From positions 1 through 24,067 of the forward strand of contig CAZYPS010000024.1 in the NCBI GenBank assembly GCA_964649445.1: a DNA stretch of 24,067 nucleotides, in the 5' to 3' direction. The notes under the pieces are model-generated. The model was not told the origin of the DNA. It worked only from the letters and a program-made list of their open reading frames with translations, and ran no database searches. The position numbers were made by a program, and so were the translations under genes. This document shows positions 1 to 7,530 of the stretch, one piece after another (position 1 is the stretch's first letter; each line of letters opens with the position of its first letter). This stretch comes from JAGXLP01 sp964649445 (lineage in GTDB: Bacteria; Bipolaricaulota; Bipolaricaulia; M55B111).

Positions 1-1274
1 CGCTTTATTTTCTCTCCCTCTCGATATTCATGTTCGGTCGCCCGACCCGCGGAGAGGCTTAAATCGACCGGTTCGAACTCGGACCGTGCCGCGTTCTCTC
101 TTATCCTTTCTAGCACCATGTCTCCTTCTTCTTCACCAGTACCTGGAAGTATTACGACTACCTCGTCTCCGCCCCAGCGGAAAACGAGATCATCTCCCCG
201 ACAGGACTTTTGAACGACCTCCGCCGCCTCGACAAGCATCCGATCACCGACCTGGTGTCCAAACGCATCGTTGACAAGTTTTAGGTTGTCTAGATCGATA
301 AAAATAATCGTCAGCGGGTACTGGTCTTCACTCAGCGCCTCCTTCCAGCTCTGGAAAGACGATCTGTTGTAGAGATCGGTCAGGTCGTCGTGATAAGTAA
401 CGTACTCTATTTTATCTTCCGCGATCTTTCTCTCAGTTATATCGCGGCAGGCTATTATGATGTCCCTGGGGTTCTTGGAGTTCCGGGGGACCGTTTGAAC
501 TCTGTAATCTATCCATACTTCTTCGCCCCAGGGAAAGTTTATTAGCTCTTCCTCGTTTTGGACTGACACGAGGTTCTCTCCGTCTATCCCGAGCAGGGTA
601 AACATATTAAGTTTTTCCAGTTTTCCCTCCGGCGGGTTTCCGGTCAAGCGAACCATTTCTTTGTTGTAATCGAGCACTCTCCCCTCTAAATCGCAACGAA
701 CAAGGCCGATTGGAGAATCTTCGAATAGCTGTACGTATTCTTCCTGTGCCATGTATTCCGACCGGCTCAACACGTAGGACAGAGAGGTCACAGCACCAAG
801 AACCACAATGTAGACGGCGCTGCTATAGGAGAAATCGGTGCTAAAATACATCGAAGCAGCTATCCCTATAATGACGGCCCCGTCGAACCATTTGAGCCTG
901 ATTCTGCCCTGGAAGAGAAAGTTGACGAAAACTATCACCACCAGAATGCTCAGGGCGTAGTTAAGCTGGTATCCACTTACGTGAGCAAAGTATATCAGGT
1001 GAGAAAAAGCTCCCGAGACCGTCAGGTACATCAGGGATTCCAATTTATCTCTGGCTCGACTGCTCACGTAAGTATCGATGAGAATTGCGAGAAAGAACCC
1101 GGAGGCACCGATCCTCTGAGTAAAAGACATTGGGATTTCAGCGGAGAGGTATAACCTGTATACTAGGCCAAAAAGCAGGTAAACTACCGTTCCCGTTGCC
1201 AGTATCGCTCTAAAATACCTCAGCTGGCTTTCTTCCGATTTCGGGCCTCTGCGTGAGCGGTCTTCGTTTTTCAC
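1..1274 (-). CDS. Membrane PAS-GGDEF diguanylate cyclase (3' end cut by window edge)
   Basis: My reverse-strand translation gives an open frame of 424 codons running off the window start. It starts at GTG 1274, with an AAGGAG site about 9 nt upstream. The first ~165 residues hold about six hydrophobic segments and look like a membrane sensor. Residues ~168-285 form a PAS domain (EDSPIGLVRCDLEGRVLDYN, then RDITERK). From ~290 comes a GGDEF domain with DDLTDLYNR, FIDLDNLKLVND and RWGGDEV at about 366-372. Such enzymes make cyclic di-GMP from two GTP. An RxxD inhibitory site (RGDD) precedes the active site, so product inhibition is likely. The motif reads GGDEV rather than GGDEF; the metal-binding acidic residues remain. 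The gene follows the ABC transporter on the same strand by about 125 bp. An EAL domain beyond the edge cannot be excluded. Confidence 0.88.
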   Translation of the reverse strand, partial: MKNEDRSRRGPKSEESQLRYFRAILATGTVVYLLFGLVYRLYLSAEIPMSFTQRIGASGFFLAILIDTYVSSRARDKLESLMYLTVSGAFSHLIYFAHVSGYQLNYALSILVVIVFVNFLFQGRIRLKWFDGAVIIGIAASMYFSTDFSYSSAVYIVVLGAVTSLSYVLSRSEYMAQEEYVQLFEDSPIGLVRCDLEGRVLDYNKEMVRLTGNPPEGKLEKLNMFTLLGIDGENLVSVQNEEELINFPWGEEVWIDYRVQTVPRNSKNPRDIIIACRDITERKIAEDKIEYVTYHDDLTDLYNRSSFQSWKEALSEDQYPLTIIFIDLDNLKLVNDAFGHQVGDRMLVEAAEVVQKSCRGDDLVFRWGGDEVVVILPGTGEEEGDMVLERIRENAARSEFEPVDLSLSAGRATEHEYREGEKIK

Positions 1275-1374
1275 TAGATTAAACTCCTTCCGATCCGGTT
1301 TGCCACTATTATATTCTCCTGAAGGCGGTGCACCATTTCCAGCACCAATCTCCAGCCCCGGGAGTTATCTAGGC

Positions 1375-1399
1375 GTTCACCGACCTGTCGATCGTGAAC
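1375..1399. repeat. Short inverted repeat after the ABC permease stop
   Basis: GTTCAC (1375-1380) and GTGAAC (1394-1399) flank a 13-nt spacer that itself contains CGAC/GTCG. It lies directly beside the permease stop codon. No T-run follows on either strand, so it is not a standard intrinsic terminator. It could be a weak stabilising hairpin between the transporter and cyclase genes, or chance. Confidence 0.3.
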
Positions 1400-2809
1400 T
1401 TATCCAGTAGTTGAAAGCCGGGTTTTTGAGAAGAAGTACACGCTAACGATAAACAGCAAAACGGTCAACCCTACCAAAAACCCAACATCCACCAGGATTT
1501 CACCCGGACCGCCGCCAAAGATCAAGAGAGTTCTCAGAGCGTCCGCAGCATGAGTCCAGGGAAGTACGTCATAGATTTCGAAGGTACTGCCAAACATTTG
1601 GCCCAGCGATATTTTTGGGAGAGGGAAGAACGCTCCAACAATAAAACTCAGAGGTACGGCAATTAAAGTTCCGAGATTGCTGGCGTGTTGTTCGTTTTCG
1701 GCAAAAGCCGCTATGAGTAACCCCAGAGAAACTGAAGCTACCCCTGCTATTACTGATACGACAACTGCGATAAGGAGAGAAGCAATTCCTCCGACCCAGT
1801 TGAAACCTATAAGCAGGGCAACGGCGAAAAGAATCAGGACCTGGACTACTGCCATAACGCTCCACGGGACCAGCGTGCCAAACAGGAGATCAAACGACCT
1901 CATTCTTGAAAGTTTCAGCCTCTCCAGGGTTCCAGAATCCACTTCTTCCGCCAGGGACCCAGCCACCCCGATAGCACTCATTAACAGGGCAAACACGAAG
2001 ATACCTGGAGCCTGGTAATCAAATGCTGAGAGGCTCTGTGACCCGGATATACTCTCCGAATCGATTGTCAGGAACTCTCCAGATGAGGTGTATTCCGCAC
2101 CAAAGTAGGACGAGGTACGTTCTCGAGCCCGATCAACGATCTCGTCTTTGAACTGGCCAAACACCCCAGAGAGAATCCCTCGAGTCCTGCCATAAGCCAT
2201 GTAGCCAGGATCACCTTTAATCGTTAAACTTGCCGTCAGGTTCTCTACTTCGGGCAGACTCCTGACATTTCCGTCGCCGGAGAAATTATCCATTTCCTCC
2301 GCTGAAAAGTTATCGGGTCCGAAATTATCCCCTTCTTCAAGGGAAGCCTCGTTAAATTGGGTAATAACCATTTCTCCAACTCTACCGGTAACTTCCCTTC
2401 TAACCGTACTTTTTATCAGCTGGTGGACCGAATCGGAAAAGTTCGGAGGTATGGAGACTACCGCGGCAACGTCTCTGTCTTTAAGCATGGCTTCACCTTC
2501 TTCTGCTCCAACCTGCTCGACTTCGAACAGAGGCACATCGCTGTCTTCGAAAGTTAAACGCCCCAGCGTATCAACCAGCTCTTCTCCAAAGTTCCTCTTT
2601 TTCTCGGGTTCACCGGAAAGAGAAATTACCGCTCCTCGATCCTGATTTACTACTCCTATCCTGTAAGACGAATTGTCACCCTGTCCCCCGCTGAAGGCAA
2701 AACCGAATACCAGCATGAAGATTGCAGGAAAGGCAAGGATAAATGCCAATCCTCGTCTATCACGAAATATCTCTTTCAGGCCCTTGATGGATACGTGAAT
2801 AAATTTCAC
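1400..2809 (-). CDS. ABC-2 type transporter permease
   Basis: This 469-residue protein has the typical ABC-2 exporter layout (ABC2_membrane_3-like). One transmembrane helix lies at ~19-39 (LAFILAFPAIFMLVFGFAFS). A large outside domain of ~230 residues rich in Asp, Glu and Asn follows, then about five helices between ~268 and 462. It should form the membrane channel with the ATPase encoded just upstream. The start is GTG at 2809, overlapping the ATPase stop in GTGA, with a GGAGG site about 8 nt before it, so the two genes are almost certainly translated together. Substrate is unknown: drug, lipid or polysaccharide export are all possible for this family. The acidic outside domain fits a salt-adapted cell surface, which is inference. 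Confidence 0.88.
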   Translation of the reverse strand: MKFIHVSIKGLKEIFRDRRGLAFILAFPAIFMLVFGFAFSGGQGDNSSYRIGVVNQDRGAVISLSGEPEKKRNFGEELVDTLGRLTFEDSDVPLFEVEQVGAEEGEAMLKDRDVAAVVSIPPNFSDSVHQLIKSTVRREVTGRVGEMVITQFNEASLEEGDNFGPDNFSAEEMDNFSGDGNVRSLPEVENLTASLTIKGDPGYMAYGRTRGILSGVFGQFKDEIVDRARERTSSYFGAEYTSSGEFLTIDSESISGSQSLSAFDYQAPGIFVFALLMSAIGVAGSLAEEVDSGTLERLKLSRMRSFDLLFGTLVPWSVMAVVQVLILFAVALLIGFNWVGGIASLLIAVVVSVIAGVASVSLGLLIAAFAENEQHASNLGTLIAVPLSFIVGAFFPLPKISLGQMFGSTFEIYDVLPWTHAADALRTLLIFGGGPGEILVDVGFLVGLTVLLFIVSVYFFSKTRLSTTG

Positions 2810-3753
2810 GATTCCAACCTCCTTCCCGTCAGGTGGATAAATACGTCCTCCAGGGTATTCGTACGACTAATTGAAACGTCGGATATCTCAAATCCAATCT
2901 CTTCTATCTTTTCCGTCAACTCAGCCATTTTGCCTACCGCATCCATAACCCTTAGTACGAGGTTGTCGTTTATCTCGTTAACCTCAAGAACTTCTTCCAT
3001 ACCCTCGATTGCTTCCAGCGCTTCCTCGTTTCGTTCCTCATCCGTCAACTCGATTGTTATCGAATCCCCTTCACCTACGCTTTTTTTGAGGTTTTCCGGC
3101 GTGTCAACCACCAGTAGTTTCCCTCTGTCTATAATTGCCACCCTGTCGCTCAACCTGTCCGCCTCTTCCATCAGGTGAGTTGTAAGGATTATGCATTTGC
3201 CCTCTTTCTGTTTAAGCTTTTTAATATAATCCCAGAGGGAGTACCTGGATTGGGGATCCAGCCCAGCCGACGGTTCGTCCAGCACCACAATATCCGGCTC
3301 GTGAACAATGCTCATTCCCAGATTTAATCTTCTCTTCATTCCCCCTGATAGTTCGGAAGCGGGACTATCCCTTTTCTCGGCCAGCTGGAGGTCCTTAAGG
3401 ATCCTCTCTACTCTTTGCTTCAATTCATCCGACGGAATATCGTACATCTTACCCATGAAGTAAACGTTCTCGTAGCTTGTAAGTTCCTCCCACAAAACTA
3501 CATCCTGAGGGCAAATCCCGACGTTCTCATTCGGCTTCCCGTCAGTTTTTCCTCCGATTCGGGCCCGGCCTTCCGTTGGTGAAATCAACCCTACCATCAT
3601 CCTTATGGAGGTAGTTTTGCCCGCGCCATTTGGTCCGAGGAATCCGAAAATCTCATTTTCTTTTATTTTTAGATCAAGTCCGTCGACTGCAGTAAAATCT
3701 CCGAACTTCTTCGTAAGATTCTCAGTCTCAATTAAATAATTGCCGGAATTCAT
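2806..3753 (-). CDS. ABC-2 transporter ATP-binding protein
   Basis: The 315-residue ATPase has all key motifs: Walker A GPNGAGKT at 40-47, Q-loop near Q83, signature LSGGM at 135-139, Walker B VVLDEP at 156-161 and switch His at 193 (TTHLMEEADRL). The C-terminal ~90 residues form the extra domain seen in the CcmA/DrrA/NodI group of exporter ATPases. It powers the permease encoded next to it. ATG start 3753 has an AGGAGG site 4-9 nt upstream. It is first of a two-gene unit whose stop overlaps the permease start. I saw no convincing promoter in the AT-rich region upstream. Confidence 0.93.
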   Translation of the reverse strand: MNSGNYLIETENLTKKFGDFTAVDGLDLKIKENEIFGFLGPNGAGKTTSIRMMVGLISPTEGRARIGGKTDGKPNENVGICPQDVVLWEELTSYENVYFMGKMYDIPSDELKQRVERILKDLQLAEKRDSPASELSGGMKRRLNLGMSIVHEPDIVVLDEPSAGLDPQSRYSLWDYIKKLKQKEGKCIILTTHLMEEADRLSDRVAIIDRGKLLVVDTPENLKKSVGEGDSITIELTDEERNEEALEAIEGMEEVLEVNEINDNLVLRVMDAVGKMAELTEKIEEIGFEISDVSISRTNTLEDVFIHLTGRRLES

Positions 3754-3970
3754 AATTCCTCCTTATAACCACTGAACCAGCTTATTTCGGAAAAGCGCTG
3801 ATTGACCGCCGGGACCTTCATAGCAAAAGGACATTCCCATTCCTTATGTTTTTCAACTTATTCCGAGTTTTTTGAATCGGTTGATGGATAAATTGTGCCA
3901 AAAATCTACTCAGAAACAACAGCTTATCCGGTTAAATATGCTACGAGCTAAAACACTAACAACGAAGAGA

Positions 3971-4017
3971 GGGGGTGCCTGTAAATTAAACTAACAAACA
4001 TATTTGTAACCACCCCG
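3971..4017. repeat. Nested inverted repeat in non-coding DNA
   Basis: GGGGTG (3972-3977) pairs with CACCCC (4011-4016). Inside lies a second small stem, ACAAA (3994-3998) with TTTGT (4003-4007), separated by CATA. The GC arms stand out in an AT-rich stretch. No T-run follows, so it is not an obvious terminator. It may be a regulatory site or part of an RNA. Confidence 0.35.
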
Positions 4018-4402
4018 GTAAGAGTCAACGAAATTTCCAGTTGATGACATCATTAAGCAGCTTCGATCAAGTTTGTTCCTGAATTGTCCGGTTGTATATC
4101 GTGTTAGCTGAAAAGATTAGGATGCTCCTGAAAGTATAAAACCGAAAATTGGCCCAGTGGGTGAGATTAAGTTTCTCCAGCGGAATTGACTTTCTTTTGT
4201 ATTCTATTCTAGAAGTTTGTTTTAAATGAGATAATCGCTCAACTTAAGTTACACTCAAGTCTTTCACCATTACAGTCAACGGATTATGATTTTGTCTGCA
4301 ATAGTTACAACCCAGTGAGGTCTCTTACCGATAAGGAAATAAGTTAAGGTAAACGATAGCCGGCCGGTTGTTTCTAACTCGTCGTTGGAATAGAGCATCC
4401 AA

Positions 4403-4612
4403 TCCGGGAGAGCTCCCACGCCCCCCGGAAGTATTTAGTGGTACAACAGCAGCTCGGGTGCAGGGACCCAGGCTGCTGTTGAAATCAGACCAATTGGTAG
4501 ATCACACTTACCGGATAATCAGGGTTTACTACTCCTAGTAGCATGGAACTCTAAAGAGTTCCGCTACGATTATAGTTCATACTTCACGGAAGCCGGGGTT
4601 TTCGTACCCCGG
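4403..4612. ncRNA. Candidate structured RNA: four consecutive hairpins
   Basis: Four inverted repeats follow each other in non-coding DNA. (A) TCCGGG 4403-4408 with CCCGGA 4424-4429. (B) CAACAGCAGC 4444-4453 with GCTGCTGTTG 4472-4481, containing an inner GGGT/ACCC stem. (C) GTAGC plus GGAACTC 4538-4551 with GAGTTCC plus GCTAC 4556-4567, a 12-bp stem with a two-base bulge and TAAA loop. (D) CCGGGGT 4593-4599 with ACCCCGG 4606-4612. The density is far above chance for this AT-rich region. I see no signature of tmRNA, RNase P RNA, SRP RNA or a known riboswitch, and cannot fix the strand. It could also be the end of a decayed mobile element. The scaffold gap begins 89 bp further on. Confidence 0.4.
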
Positions 4613-4700
4613 GTTATACTTAGGTCTAACTGTAGATAAATTGCCTTTGGTAATACCTGGGGAAGATCAACCGAAGGAAAAATAACTACACTTTCACCAA

Positions 4701-4800
4701 NNNNNNNNNNNNNNNNNNNNNNNNNNNNNNNNNNNNNNNNNNNNNNNNNNNNNNNNNNNNNNNNNNNNNNNNNNNNNNNNNNNNNNNNNNNNNNNNNNNN
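4701..4800. other. Scaffold gap (100 N)
   Basis: Exactly 100 N. Identical lengths of all three gaps in the window indicate a placeholder, so true distance is unknown. Confidence 0.95.
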
Positions 4801-4810
4801 CTTATTTATT

Positions 4811-4839
4811 TTGAAGTTAAACTTGACTCTCGTTATAAT
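4811..4839 (+). promoter_or_regulatory. Sigma70-like promoter of the lamin-tail gene
   Basis: TTGAAG at 4811-4816 and a perfect TATAAT at 4834-4839 are separated by exactly 17 bp. The -10 box ends about 47 bp before the chosen GTG start. This is the clearest promoter in the window. Confidence 0.7.
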
Positions 4840-4886
4840 GAATACAATCACGTAAACAAAGACAAAAAATCGAGGGGGTGTTTTTG

Positions 4887-5354
4887 GTGAATATCAATTC
4901 GTTTGATGGAAAATTGTCGATTTCCGCACTCAAATTACCAGTAATTATTTGCCTTTTGTTCATGCTTTTAGCAGTTAATTTCTCCACTTATGCTGACGAA
5001 ACTAGGGAGAGCGATCTGGCAATAATTCAAGTAATAAATGAAGGCCCTCACGAGACGGTTTTAATCGTCAATTTAACGAGAGAAAAGATTGATCTTTGCG
5101 GCTACCTTTTGAAAGCTGAAAATACGGGACTGACGTTTGATTTCGCGAATCAAGCCGACTGTAAAGCCACTTTAGCTCCACTCAGCGTGATTCGCGTTCA
5201 CAGCGGCACCGGTTCCAGCGAGTACTACGCCAGCTGGAATGATATTCCCTGGTCCCAGAAAGAGGTATGGAACGACGAGTCCGATAAAGCAACTCTCGTC
5301 GATCCCGACGGAAACGTGGTCTCCAGTTACAGCTACGGTTCCGACTACGAATAA
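4887..5354 (+). CDS. Secreted lamin-tail-domain (LTD) protein
   Basis: From GTG 4887 the product has 155 residues. I prefer this start to GTG 4878 because GAGGGGG (4872-4878) then sits 8 nt upstream. A signal peptide covers ~1-36 (hydrophobic VIICLLFMLLAVNF, possible cut after STYA). The rest, ~42-153, fits a bacterial lamin tail domain: a beta sandwich with a GYLL strand, a proline/leucine turn before IRVHSG, then VWNDESDKATLVDPDG and VVSSYSYG near the end. Such domains occur on secreted bacterial proteins and are thought to bind partners or DNA; no enzyme activity is expected. Here it stands alone rather than fused to a nuclease or protease. It has its own promoter and terminator, so it is probably a single-gene unit. 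Function is unknown. Confidence 0.75.
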   Translation: MNINSFDGKLSISALKLPVIICLLFMLLAVNFSTYADETRESDLAIIQVINEGPHETVLIVNLTREKIDLCGYLLKAENTGLTFDFANQADCKATLAPLSVIRVHSGTGSSEYYASWNDIPWSQKEVWNDESDKATLVDPDGNVVSSYSYGSDYE

Positions 5355-5418
5355 GCTTTTGAGAAAACTGGTTCGGTTATTTCCATTACCGGATTTTCAC
5401 TCTAATAGCGTTGCCATG

Positions 5419-5456
5419 AATCGATCCGGAATTGATCATCCGGGTCGATTTTTTCT
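5419..5456 (+). terminator. Intrinsic terminator of the lamin-tail gene
   Basis: An 11-bp stem, AATCGATCCGG (5419-5429) with CCGGGTCGATT (5440-5450, one G-T pair), has a 10-nt loop and is followed at once by a T-rich run (TTTTTTCTT). It lies 65 bp after the stop codon. Confidence 0.8.
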
Positions 5457-5655
5457 TATTACTTGAATTCTAAGCCCTACCATAACTTAACTCCTGTTGA
5501 ATATAATGAATAAAGAACAGTTGAATGGACCTGTTTGATCTTAATATTAACCTCCCAACAATTTTACCTTCTTTCTGCATCCGGCAAGGTGGTAAACTAC
5601 GGCGTTTAAATATACTATTAATTGGAAGTTTTTTCTTTATGGGGGTAGAATTAGA
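5457..5655. other. Intergenic region upstream of msrA
   Basis: AT-rich and without a credible ORF. Possible -10 boxes are TATAAT at 5502-5507 and TATACT at 5611-5616, but neither has a good -35 box at the right distance, so I do not call a promoter. It contains the first copy of a 17-bp direct repeat (5623-5639) just before the msrA ribosome site. Confidence 0.45.
5623..5639 (+). repeat. 17-bp direct repeat, copy 1
   Basis: TGGAAGTTTTTTCTTTA occurs here and again, identical and in the same orientation, at 7393-7409. This copy lies 16 bp before the msrA start codon, partly overlapping the translation initiation region. Confidence 0.5.
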
Positions 5656-6414
5656 ATGCTAAAACAATTTGTCGATGTTGCTTTCACTCTCCTTGTCGTA
5701 ACTCTGCTGATCAACCTAATAGGATTGCCGGCTTTTGCGGCCGAAGAAAAACCAGAAAAAGCTGACACACCACTTCTCGATCAGCGAGAATATAAAAATG
5801 TAAAAACTGCTACGTTTGCTCTGGGCTGTTTCTGGGGTGGGGATGCTCGATATGGTGCAGTACCGGGAGTCGTTAGAACCCGTGTTGGTTACGCCGGAGG
5901 AGCTAAAGAAAATCCAACTTACCACGATCTTGGTAACCATACTGAATCCATCCAAGTCGAATTTAACCCGGAAACCGTGTCATACGAAGAACTGGTTGAA
6001 ATTTTCTGGGAGAGTCACGATCCTTACTCACGAACTAGAAGAACGCAGTACGCCAATATACTCTTCTACCATAATGACCACCAGAAAAATGTCGCCGAAA
6101 GGAAGAAAAGGGAACTGGCTGAAGAAAGCGATAAAAAAATTCGGACCAGTATCAGTCCGATAGAGGAATTTTATCCGGCCGAGGCTTACCATCAGAAGTA
6201 TCAATTAAGACAGAATAGTCCTTTTATCGATAACTTGAAGGACATATATCAGGACAGTGCGAACCTTCGCGATTCGACTGCCGCCGCGAGATTAAACGGC
6301 TTTCTTGCCGGCTATGGAACTCAGGATCAGCTAGAAGATCTGACAGGGAAACTCGGTTTAACTAAAGCCGCGAGGGAAAAGCTCCTCAAAGAGTTCGGAG
6401 CGGGACGAAGTTAA
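5656..6414 (+). CDS. msrA: Exported peptide-methionine (S)-S-oxide reductase MsrA, one-cysteine form
   Basis: The 252-residue protein has a signal peptide (~1-28, core TLLVVTLLINLIGLPAFA), so it should act outside the cytoplasm reducing methionine-S-sulfoxide in proteins. The catalytic motif GCFW has Cys58; RVGYAGG, the HTES glutamate (Glu97) and the FYPAEAYHQKY block are present. Cys58 is the only cysteine, so no resolving Cys exists and an external reductant is needed. Where typical MsrA has HDPT...QGNDVGTQYRS, this protein reads HDPYSRTRRTQYAN: shorter, keeping Tyr132 but lacking the usual Asp. About 65 extra C-terminal residues (RDSTAAARLNGFLAGYGT) form a helical tail found in some MsrA proteins. 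ATG 5656 follows a weak GGGGG site. It is convergent with the EamA gene, 15 bp away. Confidence 0.88.
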   Translation: MLKQFVDVAFTLLVVTLLINLIGLPAFAAEEKPEKADTPLLDQREYKNVKTATFALGCFWGGDARYGAVPGVVRTRVGYAGGAKENPTYHDLGNHTESIQVEFNPETVSYEELVEIFWESHDPYSRTRRTQYANILFYHNDHQKNVAERKKRELAEESDKKIRTSISPIEEFYPAEAYHQKYQLRQNSPFIDNLKDIYQDSANLRDSTAAARLNGFLAGYGTQDQLEDLTGKLGLTKAAREKLLKEFGAGRS

Positions 6415-6429
6415 TAAGCCGGTTCAGCG

Positions 6430-7326
6430 CTAATTGCGAACTGTCGTAATGATCCCAGATATTACTGTTATCCCGCCGACTCCCTGAAGCCAGCTGATGG
6501 GCTCTCCGAGCAGCAAAAATGCCACTGAGAAAGCGACTATCGGCGTCATGTTATTAAATACAGCCGCTCTGGTTGGACCTATGGTTCGAACCGCCGTGAA
6601 CCAAATAATATAACCAATTACGACAGCAAATATCGCCGAATAGATGATTACTCCCCACGAGGTAAGCGAAAGGGAAGCCCAGTTTTGAGCAATTACTTTT
6701 CTCCCGGCGAATATCCATAATCCACCCATTCCAAACACCATCGTAACAGCCGTCAATCTCAGCGGTGAGTATCGTTCAAGCAGGTCTCGTGAGAGTACTG
6801 TATATAAGGACAGAGCTAGAGCTGCCGCTAAAGTTAAAAGATCTCCTCTGGTTTGCGGCCCCCCAAAGGTGATCCTGCCCCCGCCACCGATCGTCACCAG
6901 GAATACTCCGACAAAAGCCAGAATTATGCCAAACAGGGCGTTTCTCGTGACTTCGTCTTTCTTCAATACCGCTGAGACCAGCGCCGTCCAAATCGGGGAA
7001 GTGGCTATCAACAGGGATGAGTTCCCGGCGGTCGTCAGCGAAAGTCCACTTATAAAAAATATCTGATAAATTGTGTGGCCCAGTACCCCGAGTCCCGCCA
7101 TTTTTACAAGGTCTAAAAACGGCATGGCCTGCCAGCCCTCTTTTTTGGTTAGAACAACCAGAATCAATAAGGAAGCAATGGTCAGCCTCACGACGTTAAA
7201 GGCAAGAGGCGGTATCTGGGAAATTACCCACTTGACGAAACTGAAATTAAATCCCCAGATCACGATTACCAACGATAGGAGACTGTATACGATTGCTGGT
7301 TTTGTCTTTGAGGTGGACATTTTCAT
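6430..7326 (-). CDS. EamA-family (DMT) membrane transporter
   Basis: The 298-residue protein is almost entirely hydrophobic, with about ten helices in two repeats of five, each starting with an EamA-like stretch (LVIVIWGFNFSFVKW in the first, LLTLAAALALSLYTVLSRDL in the second). The second repeat ends with the family pattern FNNMTPIVAFSVAFLLLGEP. Members of the drug/metabolite transporter superfamily export amino acids, metabolites or drugs; the substrate cannot be told from sequence. The start at ATG 7326 has no Shine-Dalgarno site, and neither does ATG 7320 two codons on. A TATAAT box only 16 nt before the start suggests a very short leader. The gene diverges from the aldo/keto reductase operon, sharing the 241-bp region between them. 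Confidence 0.9.
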   Translation of the reverse strand: MKMSTSKTKPAIVYSLLSLVIVIWGFNFSFVKWVISQIPPLAFNVVRLTIASLLILVVLTKKEGWQAMPFLDLVKMAGLGVLGHTIYQIFFISGLSLTTAGNSSLLIATSPIWTALVSAVLKKDEVTRNALFGIILAFVGVFLVTIGGGGRITFGGPQTRGDLLTLAAALALSLYTVLSRDLLERYSPLRLTAVTMVFGMGGLWIFAGRKVIAQNWASLSLTSWGVIIYSAIFAVVIGYIIWFTAVRTIGPTRAAVFNNMTPIVAFSVAFLLLGEPISWLQGVGGITVISGIITTVRN

Positions 7327-7342
7327 AGATGGTAATTCAAAG

Positions 7343-7348
7343 ATTATA
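7343..7348 (-). promoter_or_regulatory. Probable -10 box of the EamA gene
   Basis: The minus strand reads TATAAT here, with 16 nt to the ATG. No good -35 hexamer is found 16-18 bp upstream. If used, the mRNA leader would be under about 12 nt, in keeping with the missing ribosome site. Confidence 0.4.
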
Positions 7349-7392
7349 AACCAACAAGGGCAGACTGAATTTTATAACTTAAAAATCTGTAC

Positions 7393-7409
7393 TGGAAGTT
7401 TTTTCTTTA
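7393..7409 (+). repeat. 17-bp direct repeat, copy 2
   Basis: This is identical to 5623-5639. It sits just upstream of the -35 box of the probable aldo/keto reductase promoter, where an activator site or UP element would lie, and about 45 bp upstream of the divergent EamA -10 box. Confidence 0.5.
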
Positions 7410-7416
7410 GGAGTTT

Positions 7417-7444
7417 TTGATTAGTTTACCGTATTGGCTATAAT
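7417..7444 (+). promoter_or_regulatory. Sigma70-like promoter of the AKR-nitroreductase-lar genes
   Basis: TTGATT (7417-7422) and TATAAT (7439-7444) are 16 bp apart. The predicted leader to the aldo/keto reductase ATG is about 115 nt and contains a 12-bp palindrome. Confidence 0.55.
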
Positions 7445-7530
7445 TCTGACTGTGCTGGACCCTGATACAGTTTTTCAAGTTCGGGCTGGAAAATTCGTAT
7501 CTCTTACGGAGAAACGGGTTCCGGCAAGTT

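Larger units (their letters stand above)
3754..4810. other. About 1 kb without a convincing gene, containing hairpins and a gap
   Basis: This AT-rich stretch separates the minus-strand transporter from the plus-strand lamin-tail gene. I found no ORF with both a ribosome site and recognisable sequence. Two weak minus-strand frames exist: 40 codons at 4276-4398, and a frame ending at 4570 that runs into the gap. Structure is concentrated in two places: an inverted repeat at 3971-4017 and a run of GC-rich hairpins at 4403-4612. A scaffold gap fills 4701-4800, so a gene or RNA end may be hidden there. Confidence 0.6.

Noticed and set aside
4276..4398. Minus-strand 40-codon open frame
   Set aside because: No ribosome site, no recognisable family, and a length expected by chance.
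4570..4851. Minus-strand frame spanning the first gap
   Set aside because: It only looks long because N reads through; hairpin D lies inside it and the sequence matches no family. A partial gene emerging from the gap remains possible.
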